The notes under the pieces are model-generated. The model worked only from the letters and a program-made list of their open reading frames with translations, did no database searches and had not been told where the DNA came from. A stretch of 64,000 nt of DNA, from assembly GCF_014899185.1 (NCBI RefSeq), contig NZ_CP045201.1, forward strand, positions 4,193,501-4,257,500. Direction: 5' to 3'. Positions 44,677-54,268 of the stretch are shown here, one piece after another. Position 1 is the stretch's first letter. Every line of letters starts with the position of its first letter. The position numbers and the translations under genes were made by a program. This DNA is from Pseudooceanicola spongiae (GTDB taxonomy: Bacteria; Pseudomonadota; Alphaproteobacteria; Rhodobacterales; Rhodobacteraceae).

Positions 44677-47600
44677 ATGATGCGTCGTCCCCCCAGTCCC
44701 GCCACGGGCATCCTGAGCTATTTCACCCGCCACGGCACGGCGGCGAACCTGTTGCTGGTGGTGATGCTGGTGGCCGGGATCGCTGCCCTGCCAAGGATGC
44801 GGGCGCAGTTTTTCCCGGATGTGATCATCGACGATATCGGGGTCAGCGTCACTTGGGACGGCGCGGGGGCGGAAGACGTTGATCGTGCCATCGTGCAGGT
44901 TCTGGAGCCTGCTCTGCTGTCTGTCGAAGGCGTCGCGACGTCGGAGGCGACCTCGACCGAGGGGCGGGCCAGTCTTACGCTGGAATTTGATCCGGGCTGG
45001 GATATGGCGCAGGCCGCCGATGACGTGCAGGCGGCGGTGGACGCGGTCACGACCCTGCCAGAGGAAGCCGATCTGCCCGAGGTGGGCCGCAGTGCCTGGC
45101 GCGACCGGGTCACGGACGTCATCCTCACCGGTCCCGTGGGGGTGGATCAGCTGGCGCGGTTCGCGGATGAATTCGTCACCCGGCTGTTTGCGGCCGGTGT
45201 GACTCGCACGACGATCCGGGGCCTTGCCGCGCCCCGAACGGTGGTCGAGGTGCCATCCGCCAGTCTGATCCGCCATGATGTGACGATGCAGCAGATCGCC
45301 AGCGCGATCGCCGCCGAGGTTGATACCGATCCGGCGGGTGATGTTGCGGGGGCCAATGCACGGGTGCGCACAGGCTCCGAAAAGCGCAGCGCCAAGCAGA
45401 TCGCAGGAATCGTGCTGCGGACCAATCCCGACGGCTCGGCGCTGACCATCGGCGATGTGGCGCGGATACGGGTCGAGGGGGTGGACCGCGCGCGCAGCTA
45501 TTTCGTCGGCGAGGATCCGGCGATCTCGGTGCGGGTGGACCGGTCGGACAAGGGCGATGCCATCAAGATCCAGCAAAAGGTCGAAGAGGTCGCGGCAGAG
45601 CTACAGGCAACCTTGCCGGCAGGCACCTCGGTCGATCTGATCCGCACGCGGGCCGAGGCGATTTCCGGGCGGCTGGATCTGCTGCTCGACAACGGCGCCA
45701 TGGGTCTGGTGCTGGTGCTGGCACTGCTGTTTCTGTTCCTGAATGCGCGTACGGCGATCTGGGTGGCTGCAGGCATCCCCGTGGCAATGCTGACGGCCAT
45801 TGCGCTGATGTACGTGGCCGGGCTGACGCTGAACATGATCTCGCTCTTCGCCCTGATCATCACGCTGGGCATTGTGGTCGATGACGCCATCGTCGTCGCG
45901 GAATATGCCGACTCGCGGGTGCGCCAGACGGGCGAAGGCCCGGTGGAGGCGGCCGAGAGTGCGGCCAGTCGCATGGCCATGCCGGTGTTCTCGGCCACTT
46001 TGACCACGGTCATCGCCTTCTTCGGCCTGACCGTGATCGACGGGCGCTTTGGCGACATGATCGCCGATATTCCCTTCACAGTGATTGCAGTGCTCCTGGC
46101 CTCTCTGGTGGAGTGTTTCCTGATCCTTCCCAACCACATGAGCCATGCTCTGGCCCATGCTGGAACGCAGCATTGGTACGACTGGCCGTCGCGCTTCGTG
46201 AATCGCGGGTTTGAGCAGGCGCGGGACCGTCTGTTCCGGCCGATGATGGCCGCTGTGATCTGGGCGCGCTATCCGGTCCTTGCCTTCGTGATGCTGATCT
46301 TTGCCACGCAGGTGTCAATGTTCATCCGCGGTGATCTGCAATGGCGGTTCTTCAACTCGCCCGAGCAGGGCTCGATCACCGGCAATTTCATGATGGCGCC
46401 CGGCTCGACCCGCGACGATACGCTGGCAATGATGCGCGAGATGCAGCGCGCCACCAATGCCGTGGCCGAACGCTATGCCGCTGAATACGGGCGCAATCCG
46501 ATTGATTATGTGATCGCCGAAGTGGGCGGCAACAGCGGCCGTGATCTTGCAGGTGCCGATACCAAGGACCCAGAGCAGCTCGGGTCGATCGCAATCGAGC
46601 TGATCGATGCAGACCTGCGCCCCTACTCCAGTTTTAGCTTTGTCGCGGCCCTGCAGGAGGCCGTTCAGCAGCACCCGCTGACCGAAGTTCTGTCGTTTCG
46701 CAGTTGGGGGTCCGGACCGGGCGGCGACGCCCTGGACGTCCAGTTCTATGGTGCTGATGCGGACACGCTGAAGGCCGCTTCGGAGGATCTCAAGGCGGCT
46801 CTTCAGCGCTATCCCGAGGTGTCGGCGGTCGAGGACAACCTCGCCTACGACAAGGAGGAGCTGCTGCTGGATCTCACGCCACAAGGCCAGGCTCTGGGGT
46901 TCACCATTGACGATCTTGGCCGGGTGCTGCGCCACAGGCTGAACGGGATTGAAGCCGCAACCTATCCCGATGGCCCGCGCAGCGCCGTCATCCGCGTCGA
47001 ATTGCCCGAGCAAGAGCTGACCGCCGATTTCCTCAGCCGCACCAACCTGCGCAGCCCATCGGGGGAATATGTGCCCCTTGCCGATATCGTGCGGGTCACG
47101 CAGCGCAGTGGGTTTTCCACCGTCCGGAGGGAAAACGGGCTGCGGGTGATCTCGGTGAATGGCGATATCTCCGAGGATGACCCGGCCCGCGCGGCTGACA
47201 TCATGGCGGCCCTGACCGATGAGATCCTGCCCGCCATCGCCTCTCAGCGTCAGGTGGGCTTTCGCCTGTCCGGGCTGGCCGAGCAGGAGGACAGGTTTCT
47301 GTCAGATGCCGTTACAGGGCTGACCTTTGTGCTGACGGGGATTTATCTGGTGCTGGCCTGGGTCTTTGCCAGCTGGACTCGCCCTCTGGTGGTCATGGCG
47401 ATCATTCCGTTTGGCCTGATCGGGACGCTTTATGGCCATGCGCTGTGGGACGTGCCGCTGTCGATGTTTACGGTCGTCGGGTTGCTGGGCATGACGGGGA
47501 TCATCATCAACGACTCCATCGTTCTGGTCACGACGATTGATGAATATGCGCAGGAGCGGGGCCTGTTCCCGTCGATCATTGATGGCACTGCGGATCGCTT

Positions 47601-48078
47601 GCGGCCTGTGATGCTGACGACCCTGACCACGGTGCTGGGGCTGGCGCCGCTGCTCTATGAGCGCTCAAGTCAGGCGCAATTCCTCAAGCCGACAGTGATC
47701 ACGCTGGTGTATGGGCTTGGCTTCGGAATGGTGCTGGTTTTGCTCGTGGTGCCGGCCCTGATGGCGATGCAACACGATCTGATGCGCATCTGGCTGGCCC
47801 TGCGCCGGTCGCTCAGGGCGCGGCGGGCCCGCAGGCTGCGGGTGCTCAACCAGATCGGAGTGGTGTTCATGCTGGGCTGGCTGGGACTGACGCTGGGCTA
47901 TGCGATCTGGCAGCAGGCGCTTTTCCCTGCGCTGCTGGCCTTTATGCCCTCGCTGGCAGAACTGCCCGTGATGCCTGTCGCTCTAGGTCTGTTCATCGCG
48001 GGGATGGCGGTCGTCACGCTGATCCTCTTTGCGGTCAGCGCGGTCGTGTATTCCGGCAGGCGGGCGCGATCGGTATGA
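44677..48078 (+). CDS. RND-family efflux permease
   Basis: The 1133-residue inner-membrane pump uses the proton gradient to expel substrates through the adaptor. It has two RND repeats with large periplasmic loops. The proton-relay segment GIVVDDAIVVAEYADSRV lies in the fourth helix and a matching GIIINDSIVLVTTIDEYAQ in the second half. After the twelfth helix (VLVLLVVPALMAM) about 110 further residues add two or three hydrophobic helices, so the protein is longer than AcrB. Substrate not evident. It ends 14 bases before the convergent DsbD-like gene. Confidence 0.93.
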   Translation: MMRRPPSPATGILSYFTRHGTAANLLLVVMLVAGIAALPRMRAQFFPDVIIDDIGVSVTWDGAGAEDVDRAIVQVLEPALLSVEGVATSEATSTEGRASLTLEFDPGWDMAQAADDVQAAVDAVTTLPEEADLPEVGRSAWRDRVTDVILTGPVGVDQLARFADEFVTRLFAAGVTRTTIRGLAAPRTVVEVPSASLIRHDVTMQQIASAIAAEVDTDPAGDVAGANARVRTGSEKRSAKQIAGIVLRTNPDGSALTIGDVARIRVEGVDRARSYFVGEDPAISVRVDRSDKGDAIKIQQKVEEVAAELQATLPAGTSVDLIRTRAEAISGRLDLLLDNGAMGLVLVLALLFLFLNARTAIWVAAGIPVAMLTAIALMYVAGLTLNMISLFALIITLGIVVDDAIVVAEYADSRVRQTGEGPVEAAESAASRMAMPVFSATLTTVIAFFGLTVIDGRFGDMIADIPFTVIAVLLASLVECFLILPNHMSHALAHAGTQHWYDWPSRFVNRGFEQARDRLFRPMMAAVIWARYPVLAFVMLIFATQVSMFIRGDLQWRFFNSPEQGSITGNFMMAPGSTRDDTLAMMREMQRATNAVAERYAAEYGRNPIDYVIAEVGGNSGRDLAGADTKDPEQLGSIAIELIDADLRPYSSFSFVAALQEAVQQHPLTEVLSFRSWGSGPGGDALDVQFYGADADTLKAASEDLKAALQRYPEVSAVEDNLAYDKEELLLDLTPQGQALGFTIDDLGRVLRHRLNGIEAATYPDGPRSAVIRVELPEQELTADFLSRTNLRSPSGEYVPLADIVRVTQRSGFSTVRRENGLRVISVNGDISEDDPARAADIMAALTDEILPAIASQRQVGFRLSGLAEQEDRFLSDAVTGLTFVLTGIYLVLAWVFASWTRPLVVMAIIPFGLIGTLYGHALWDVPLSMFTVVGLLGMTGIIINDSIVLVTTIDEYAQERGLFPSIIDGTADRLRPVMLTTLTTVLGLAPLLYERSSQAQFLKPTVITLVYGLGFGMVLVLLVVPALMAMQHDLMRIWLALRRSLRARRARRLRVLNQIGVVFMLGWLGLTLGYAIWQQALFPALLAFMPSLAELPVMPVALGLFIAGMAVVTLILFAVSAVVYSGRRARSV

Positions 48079-48092
48079 GCACGCACGGTGCT

Positions 48093-48902
48093 TTAGTTGG
48101 CGTCGCAGCCCGTGATCTCGACCGCGTAGCTGTCCCCCAGAACTGTTATGCGGATGCGCGAGCGATCAATCACCACGGGCCCCCCGTAGGAGATCACCTT
48201 GGCACGCGAGATCAGCGTGTTCCCCTCGCGATGTGACGTCGTGTCAGAGATCATGACATCGGGAAGAGCCGTCTCGAACACCGTCACCTCATCGCCGCCG
48301 GCCGAGGGCATGTCGAGGCGCGCCTCAAGATCAAGACCGTCTCTGGCTGGCGATAGTTTGCAGGTGGCTTTGCGCAGTTTGCCCTCGGAGGCCGAATAGG
48401 GCCGCGCCGCAAGGGCCGCTGCAATGGCAGGCGCGCGATGGGTCTCGTTCGCGTCCAGTTCCGCGCTGACGTGGACATCCATCGGCACGCAGACTGTTTC
48501 GCAGATGCCGATCTGGATATCGCCGTTCAGTGACACCGCTTTGCTGTCATCCTTAGGTGTGATCCTCAGCGGCAATACCACCCGGTCCTTGTACCCAATG
48601 GAGCGCAACCCTTCGAGGTCGAAGACATGCGGGCGTGGCCATACCACCTCAACCCCGGCGAGATTGGTCGAGCCTGACCAATTGAAGCTGGGCGGGATAC
48701 CTGCGCTGCCGGGGGACCGCCAATAGGTTTTCCAGCCCGGAGCCAGCGTCAGTTCCAGCCCCGCCATGTGGTGACCATCACGGTCGCGCCAGCCGGGCAG
48801 CACTTTGGCATCCAGATAGGCGGCATAAGGGTTCGCCTGCGCTGGCAGAGCGGCGAAAAAGGGGGCCGCCGCAAGGGCGAGGCTGATCAGAAGCGATTTC
48901 AT
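48093..48902 (-). CDS. Periplasmic DsbD/ScsB N-terminal alpha-domain protein
   Basis: The 269-residue protein has a signal peptide (MKSLLISLALAAAPFFAALPAQA) and matches the N-terminal periplasmic domain of DsbD/ScsB with WKTYWRSPGSAGIPPSFNW and the redox pair CETVCVP. There is no membrane domain or thioredoxin domain, so the usual transmembrane electron route is missing; it must be reduced by another protein or act as a chaperone. It converges with the efflux permease gene. Confidence 0.82.
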   Translation of the reverse strand: MKSLLISLALAAAPFFAALPAQANPYAAYLDAKVLPGWRDRDGHHMAGLELTLAPGWKTYWRSPGSAGIPPSFNWSGSTNLAGVEVVWPRPHVFDLEGLRSIGYKDRVVLPLRITPKDDSKAVSLNGDIQIGICETVCVPMDVHVSAELDANETHRAPAIAAALAARPYSASEGKLRKATCKLSPARDGLDLEARLDMPSAGGDEVTVFETALPDVMISDTTSHREGNTLISRAKVISYGGPVVIDRSRIRITVLGDSYAVEITGCDAN

Positions 48903-49006
48903 GGTCCACAGATGGCGCGCGCGCTCTGAAATGCCAACTCACAAAGCGGCGAGAGGCGCGTCAATTAAAACGGTATGGAAGCTATGTCGCGTCTTTCCTA
49001 TTGCTT

Positions 49007-49642
49007 ATGATGCCACCTCGCGTCAAAACTATTGGCGGTGGTGTTTTGTTTTCGAGTCATGAGAGGGCATTTGAATTGCCAGACCTCTTCGATCTCACAG
49101 GCAAGATTTTGATTGCCACGCCGGGACTGGTGGACGACCGTTTCTCGAATTCTGTCATTGTGGTCTGCGCACATTCGCATGAGGGCGCAATGGGGTTGAT
49201 GGTCAACAAACCCGCTGAGCAGGTGACCTCTGCCGAACTTTTCGATCAGCTCTCGATTCCGCTCGGTCCGGTAGTGCCGGGCCTGATGGTCTATGCCGGT
49301 GGCCCTGTTGAAATGGAGCGCGGCTTTGTTTTGCACTCCCCGGATTACAGCTCGGCGATTTCGACATTGGCGGTGACTGAGGCGTTGGCAATGACGGCCA
49401 CGCTGGATATCCTCGAAGACATTGCCGAGGGGCAGGGGCCGGACCAGTCGTTGCTGGCTCTGGGCTATTGTGGGTGGGGCGCTGGACAGCTTGAGGGAGA
49501 GATCTCGGAAAACGGCTGGCTGATCGGTGACGCATTGCCAGAGCTTGTCTTTGCCCAAACGGACTCTCGCAAGTGGGAGCTCGCTCTTGCAGCGCAGGGT
49601 ATTCATCCGCTGACATTGTCGTCGGCCTACGGTCACGCCTGA
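49007..49642 (+). CDS. YqgE/AlgH family protein
   Basis: The 211-residue protein matches the YqgE/AlgH family, with DLTGKILIATPGLVDDRFSNSV, the phrase GAMGLMVNKPAE and later FVLHSPDY and GYCGWGAGQLEGEI. The biochemical role is not settled; AlgH has been linked to alginate regulation. About 25 extra residues precede the family core. The start is uncertain: ATG at 49007 or 49010, neither with a clear ribosome site. A hairpin follows the stop. Confidence 0.9.
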   Translation: MMPPRVKTIGGGVLFSSHERAFELPDLFDLTGKILIATPGLVDDRFSNSVIVVCAHSHEGAMGLMVNKPAEQVTSAELFDQLSIPLGPVVPGLMVYAGGPVEMERGFVLHSPDYSSAISTLAVTEALAMTATLDILEDIAEGQGPDQSLLALGYCGWGAGQLEGEISENGWLIGDALPELVFAQTDSRKWELALAAQGIHPLTLSSAYGHA

Positions 49643-49645
49643 CGC

Positions 49646-49669
49646 AAGGGGACAGCCTATTGTCCCTTA
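49646..49669 (+). terminator. Hairpin between yqgE and tsaC
   Basis: AAGGGGACA pairs with TGTCCCTT around GCCTAT just after the yqgE stop, and overlaps the stop of the convergent tsaC. A short shared terminator is likely. Confidence 0.5.
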
Positions 49670-50626
49670 ACTGCGTGGCGCGGCGGCCCGGATCAGTCGA
49701 TCATTGATGGCCAATCCAATTCCAGTCATCGGAATGGGCGACACCGCAATTTGCATCGCTCCCATATCATCGAGCCGGTGCATCATTGAGAACAGATTGG
49801 CGGCGGCTTCTGCAAGGTCTGCCCCGGGCGACAGGTTTACGGCGGCATCGACGGCACCAAATCCCAACAGCGTTTCGCCCGCCTGAACCTCGCGCACATT
49901 CAGACGCATGGTGCCGCGTGGGGCATAGTGCGACAGCATCTGCCCCGGCGCTTCGATGCCCCTTTCGTCGACAGGGGTCTTCTGCACGGACAGTCCGGTA
50001 CGCTTGCGAATATCCTCTGGGCCGATGCTGCCGGGACGGAGCAACCGGACCGTGCCATCTGCATCCACGGCCAGGATCGTCGATTCGACCCCGACAGTGC
50101 AGGGGCCGCCGTCAATCACGGCAGCGATCCTGCCATCCAGCCCGTGCAGGACGTGATCGGCCATGGTTGGACTGATCTTGCCCGAGGGATTGGCCGAGGG
50201 GGCGGCGACCGCACCGCCGAAGCGTTGCAGCAAGTCGCGGGCCAATGGATGGGCGGGGACACGCAGCGCCAGCGTGCTGAGACCCGCTGTCATGACGGGG
50301 GAAATCGGTGCACCCGGCCGGATCGGCAACACCATGGTCAGCGGGCCGGGCCAGAAGGCCTTAGCCAGAAGGCGTGCAGCATCGGGGAATATCGCCAGCC
50401 TGGCAGCGGCCTCGGCATCGGGAACATGCGCGATCAGCGGGTTGAAACTGGGCCTGCCCTTTGCCGCGTAGATCGCCGCAACAGCCCGGTCACTTGAGGC
50501 ATCGGCGGCCAGACCATAGACGGTTTCGGTCGGCATTGCGACCAGCTGCCCCTCGGCCAGCAGGCGAGCGGCTTGGTTCAGGCTGGTCTCGTCTTGGCCC
50601 AATCTTAGAGTTTTCAGCTCGGACAT
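49667..50626 (-). CDS. tsaC: Threonylcarbamoyl-AMP synthase (Sua5/YrdC)
   Basis: The 319-residue protein makes threonylcarbamoyl-AMP for the t6A modification of ANN-decoding tRNAs. The YrdC domain covers about residues 15-200, with VAMPTETVYGLAADA, the Lys/Arg pocket AKGRPSFNPLIAHV and PSANPSGKISPT. A C-terminal Sua5 domain (about 225-319) makes it the long Sua5 type rather than the short TsaC. ATG at 50626 begins MSELKTLRLGQ. Confidence 0.93.
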   Translation of the reverse strand: MSELKTLRLGQDETSLNQAARLLAEGQLVAMPTETVYGLAADASSDRAVAAIYAAKGRPSFNPLIAHVPDAEAAARLAIFPDAARLLAKAFWPGPLTMVLPIRPGAPISPVMTAGLSTLALRVPAHPLARDLLQRFGGAVAAPSANPSGKISPTMADHVLHGLDGRIAAVIDGGPCTVGVESTILAVDADGTVRLLRPGSIGPEDIRKRTGLSVQKTPVDERGIEAPGQMLSHYAPRGTMRLNVREVQAGETLLGFGAVDAAVNLSPGADLAEAAANLFSMMHRLDDMGAMQIAVSPIPMTGIGLAINDRLIRAAAPRS

Positions 50627-50771
50627 GCGCCGTCCTTTTCCGATGTGTCGTCATCCGTGACGCGGCGTTGCTGTTGATGACAGCTGCCGTCTGGATACGG
50701 TAGCAGACCTATGAGACGTGCCAATACAGCCCGGCATTCGCAATGCCAAGCGGCACAGGGAGGAGACCACC

Positions 50772-52499
50772 ATGCCATTTCGCGCGCCAGTCACCGAATT
50801 TACCTTCCTTCTGGACAAGGTTGTCGGTTTTAAACACGTCGCTGAAACCGAGATCTTTAGCGAGGCTACGCCGGACACGGTCGAAGCGATTCTGACCGAA
50901 ATCGGACGTCTGAGCCAGGATGTCTGGGCGCCGCTGCAGCGCAATGGCGACACCGATCCCGCAAAGCTGGAAAATGGTGCCGTGCGCACCTCCAAAGGTT
51001 TTGTGGATGGATTTCGCGCCCTGGCTGATGGCGGCTGGCTGGGCCTGTCGGCCCCCGAAGAGTTCGGCGGTATGGCGCTGCCCGGCACGCTGACGGCGGC
51101 GATGAACGATATGCTGGCGGCGTCCTGCCTGTCGCTGGGGCTGAATCCCCTGCTGACGCAGGGCCAGATCGAAGCGCTGGAGCATCACGCCAGCCCGGAG
51201 ATTCAGGCGCTCTACCTGCCCAAGCTGATCAGTGGCGAATGGACCGGCACCATGAATTTGACCGAGCCGCAGGCGGGCTCGGACGTGGGAGCGTTGCGCT
51301 CAACTGCCAAGCCGAACGGCGATGGCACCTACGCGGTCTCGGGGCAGAAGATCTACATCTCCTGGGGGGATCATGATTTTGGCGGCAATGTCTGCCATCT
51401 GGTGCTGGCCCGTCTGCCGGATGCGGCCCCAGGCACCAAGGGGATCAGCCTGTTCATGGTGCCGAAGTATCTGCCCAACGAGGACGGCTCTCTCGGCGAT
51501 GCGAATTCCTTGCGCGTGGTCAGTCTGGAACACAAGATGGGCCTGCATGGCTCGCCCACGGCCGTGATGGAATACGACGGCGCAAAAGGCTGGCTGATCG
51601 GCGAGGAACACAAGGGCATGGCTGCGATGTTCACGATGATGAACAACGCCCGCCTCGGTGTCGGCATTCAGGGGATCGGCGCTGCGGAAGGCGCCTATCA
51701 GCACGCGCTTGCCTTTGCACTGGACCGCAAACAGGGCCGCACGGTGCTGGAGGGCAAACCGGGCGCCACTGGCGCGATTGTCGACCACGCCGATGTGCGT
51801 CGGATGCTGGCGACGATGCGTGCCGATGTCTTCGCGTCGCGCGCCATCGCCCTGTCCTGCGCCGTGGCAATTGACCTAGCCAAGGCAACGGGCTCGGCCG
51901 AGTGGAAAGCCCGCGCTGCGGTTCTGACGCCGATCGCCAAGGCTTTTGGCACTGAAACGGGGATGCGTGTCGCCGAGCTGGGTGTGCAGGTCCACGGCGG
52001 GATGGGCTTTATCGAGGAGACGGGCGCGGCGCAGTATTACCGCGACGTGCGTGTCACCGCGATCTACGAGGGCACCAACGGTATTCAGGCGATGGATCTC
52101 GTCGCCCGCAAGATGATGGACGGCGGCGAGGCGGTCTATGCCCTGATCGAAGAAATGCACACCGTCGCCGAGGCTGCGCGGGGCCAGTATGACACCCTCG
52201 CCGAGCCCCTTTGGCAGGCTGTTGAGACCCTGCGCGAGGCGACCGAGTGGATGGTCAGCCAGAGCGATCTGAACGAACGCTTTGCCGGCTCTGTCCCCTA
52301 TCTGATGGGCTTTGCGCGGGTGCTGGGGGGCTACTTCCACCTCAAGGCCGCGCTCGCCGAGGAGGGCGAGGGGCCGCGCAGCCGTCTTGCGGGCTTCTAC
52401 ATCTCCCGGCTGTTGCCCGAGCATGTCGGCTTGCTTGCCCATGCCACGGTCGGGGCCGAGGATCTTTACGCGATGTCCGTGGAGGATCTGTCCGCATGA
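50772..52499 (+). CDS. Acyl-CoA dehydrogenase, DmdC-like
   Basis: The 575-residue flavoenzyme has the acyl-CoA dehydrogenase fold with MNLTEPQAGSDVGALRSTA (flavin/substrate loop), GISLFMVPKYL, the helical domain QVHGGMGFIEETGAAQYYRD, and AIYEGTNGIQAMDLV with the catalytic Glu. A C-terminal extension of about 130 residues places it with the long group that includes 3-methylmercaptopropionyl-CoA dehydrogenase (DmdC) of DMSP degradation, frequent in roseobacters, but the substrate is not proven. AGGAG precedes the ATG. It overlaps the following hydrolase gene by four bases. Confidence 0.88.
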   Translation: MPFRAPVTEFTFLLDKVVGFKHVAETEIFSEATPDTVEAILTEIGRLSQDVWAPLQRNGDTDPAKLENGAVRTSKGFVDGFRALADGGWLGLSAPEEFGGMALPGTLTAAMNDMLAASCLSLGLNPLLTQGQIEALEHHASPEIQALYLPKLISGEWTGTMNLTEPQAGSDVGALRSTAKPNGDGTYAVSGQKIYISWGDHDFGGNVCHLVLARLPDAAPGTKGISLFMVPKYLPNEDGSLGDANSLRVVSLEHKMGLHGSPTAVMEYDGAKGWLIGEEHKGMAAMFTMMNNARLGVGIQGIGAAEGAYQHALAFALDRKQGRTVLEGKPGATGAIVDHADVRRMLATMRADVFASRAIALSCAVAIDLAKATGSAEWKARAAVLTPIAKAFGTETGMRVAELGVQVHGGMGFIEETGAAQYYRDVRVTAIYEGTNGIQAMDLVARKMMDGGEAVYALIEEMHTVAEAARGQYDTLAEPLWQAVETLREATEWMVSQSDLNERFAGSVPYLMGFARVLGGYFHLKAALAEEGEGPRSRLAGFYISRLLPEHVGLLAHATVGAEDLYAMSVEDLSA

Positions 52500-53536
52500 C
52501 CGTGAACGCCCCGATCCGCTTTCCATGGGAAACGCCGCCCGACATCGGGCAGACCGTGGAGGTGGCGGACGGGGTGCTCTGGATCCGCTTGCCTCTGCCG
52601 ATGGCTCTGGATCACGTCAACGTCTATGCGCTGGACGACGGTGACAGCTGGACGATTGTCGATACCGGGTTCGATACGAAAAAAACCCGCGACATCTGGC
52701 AGACCCTGCTGGCGGGTCCGCTGGCGGGCAAGCCTGTCGCGCGCGTTCTGATGACGCATCACCACCCTGATCACTGCGGTCTTGCGGGCTGGTTCATGGC
52801 GCAGGGCGAGGTCGAACTGGTCTCCTCGCGCACTGCATGGCTGACGGCACGGATGTTGTTGCTGGATCAGCAGGACGCGCCTTCGGACGCCGCCGTGACC
52901 TTTTGGCGGCGGGCGGGCATGGCGCCGGAACTGCTGGAACAGCGCATTGCCGAGCGGCCTTTCAACTTTATTGACGTGGTTCACCCGCTGCCGATCGGCT
53001 TTACGCGACTGCGCGAAGGCGATGTGTTCCGCGCCGGTGGGCGAAGCTGGGACGTGCGCATGGGCGATGGTCACGCCCCGGAACACGTAACGCTCTGGTC
53101 GCGTGACGATGCGTTGGTGATCGGCGGCGACCAGTTGCTGCCCTCGATCAGCCCCAATATCGGCGTGCATGCAACAGAGCCGGAGGCCGACCCGCTGGCT
53201 GAATGGATCGAGGCCACTCACAGGCTGGCTGAGTTCGGGCGCGATGATCAGCTGGTGCTCTGCGGTCACAAACTGCCCTTCACCGGGCTGCCAACCCGCT
53301 TGCGGCAGATGATCTTCAACCATACTTCGGGCCTTGATCGCCTGCTCAAGCACATCGCAACGCCCCGCACGGCGGTTGAGTGCTTTCCGGTGCTTTTCAA
53401 GCGTCGCATAGACGAATCCGTCTACGGCCTTGCCTTGGTCGAGGCCGTGGCCCATCTCAATAACCTGCACCAGTCCGGTGTGGCGACGCGTCGTTTACGC
53501 GACGACGGAGCCTATATCTGGCAAAGCAGGGAATGA
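52496..53536 (+). CDS. Metallo-beta-lactamase-fold hydrolase
   Basis: The 346-residue protein has the MBL fold with the metal motif THHHPDHCG, DGHAPEHVTL as the second His site and GGDQLLPSISPNIGVH. It resembles the glyoxalase-II-like group. Being fused by a four-base overlap to the acyl-CoA dehydrogenase gene, it may hydrolyse a thioester or other product of that pathway, but this is context only. The ATG at 52496 is chosen over a long in-frame upstream extension that lies in the other gene. Confidence 0.88.
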   Translation: MTVNAPIRFPWETPPDIGQTVEVADGVLWIRLPLPMALDHVNVYALDDGDSWTIVDTGFDTKKTRDIWQTLLAGPLAGKPVARVLMTHHHPDHCGLAGWFMAQGEVELVSSRTAWLTARMLLLDQQDAPSDAAVTFWRRAGMAPELLEQRIAERPFNFIDVVHPLPIGFTRLREGDVFRAGGRSWDVRMGDGHAPEHVTLWSRDDALVIGGDQLLPSISPNIGVHATEPEADPLAEWIEATHRLAEFGRDDQLVLCGHKLPFTGLPTRLRQMIFNHTSGLDRLLKHIATPRTAVECFPVLFKRRIDESVYGLALVEAVAHLNNLHQSGVATRRLRDDGAYIWQSRE

Positions 53537-53539
53537 GAG

Positions 53540-54007
53540 ATGTCCGAACCCATCGATACCAGCGTCGAGGCAGCTGAAAATGCGGTGCTGATGTGCCGGC
53601 ACGAAGCCCATACCAACAAGGATGCCTCCAAGGCCGGTGACTTGCCGGTGAATGTCATCGACAAGCCTATCCAATCCAAAAGCCCGGCCGCTTGGGCGTA
53701 CGAGCGGCTTGTCCTCTACATCCAGACCTTCGAGGAAAGCCTGGACAGCGAGCACGAAGTCGCAATGGGCTTTGCCGGTGGCGATGCGGGGGTGCTGAGG
53801 ATCGAGGGCATGGGGTACTTTGACCCCGACATTGTGACCTTTTACGGCACTGATACCAACGGCGCGAAAACGCAGCTGATCCAGCATGTCACCCAACTGG
53901 CCGTGATGTTGCGCGCCATGCCGAAAGAGGCGCCACAGGAGGCACCCCGGCGCATCGGTTTTCAGTTGCGGGCAGATCTGGAAAACACCGAAGCCGACGC
54001 AACCTGA
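53540..54007 (+). CDS. Conserved protein of unknown function, possibly DUF6173
   Basis: The 155-residue protein has the phrases VIDKPIQSKSPAAWAYERLVLYI, EVAMGFAGGDAGVLRIEGMGYF and a C-terminal QLIQHVTQLAVML. It has no signal or membrane segment. I recall this pattern from a roseobacter family listed as DUF6173 but cannot confirm it. It starts three bases after the hydrolase gene, so it is in the same transcript. Confidence 0.7.
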   Translation: MSEPIDTSVEAAENAVLMCRHEAHTNKDASKAGDLPVNVIDKPIQSKSPAAWAYERLVLYIQTFEESLDSEHEVAMGFAGGDAGVLRIEGMGYFDPDIVTFYGTDTNGAKTQLIQHVTQLAVMLRAMPKEAPQEAPRRIGFQLRADLENTEADAT

Positions 54008-54078
54008 ACAGGTGACAGGCTTGGCGGAATCCGCTATCCAGACCTGCGATGATGATTTCTTCTTGAGGGTACAGAGAC

Positions 54079-54213
54079 ATGGCTGAACACAAGCACGGCG
54101 ACATGGATATCGAAACGCAGGAAAAGACCTTTGAGGGCTTTCTGCGCACCTCGACATGGGTTGCAGGCATTTCGATTTTCGCACTGATTTTCCTCGCGCT
54201 GTTCAACAGCTGA
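54079..54213 (+). CDS. aa3-type cytochrome c oxidase subunit IV
   Basis: The 44-residue protein matches the small bacterial aa3 oxidase subunit IV. It starts MAEHKHGDMDIETQEKTFEG and ends with one membrane helix of about 20 residues (FLRTSTWVAGISIFALIFLALFNS begins near residue 21). GAGGGTACAGAGAC precedes the ATG. The subunit is dispensable in Paracoccus and Rhodobacter oxidases. The other oxidase genes are not in the window. Confidence 0.9.
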   Translation: MAEHKHGDMDIETQEKTFEGFLRTSTWVAGISIFALIFLALFNS

Positions 54214-54268
54214 TCTTTCGCTGAGGGCACTGCCCCGGCCGAAAGGTCTCACTGCGCGGGAGATCGCC

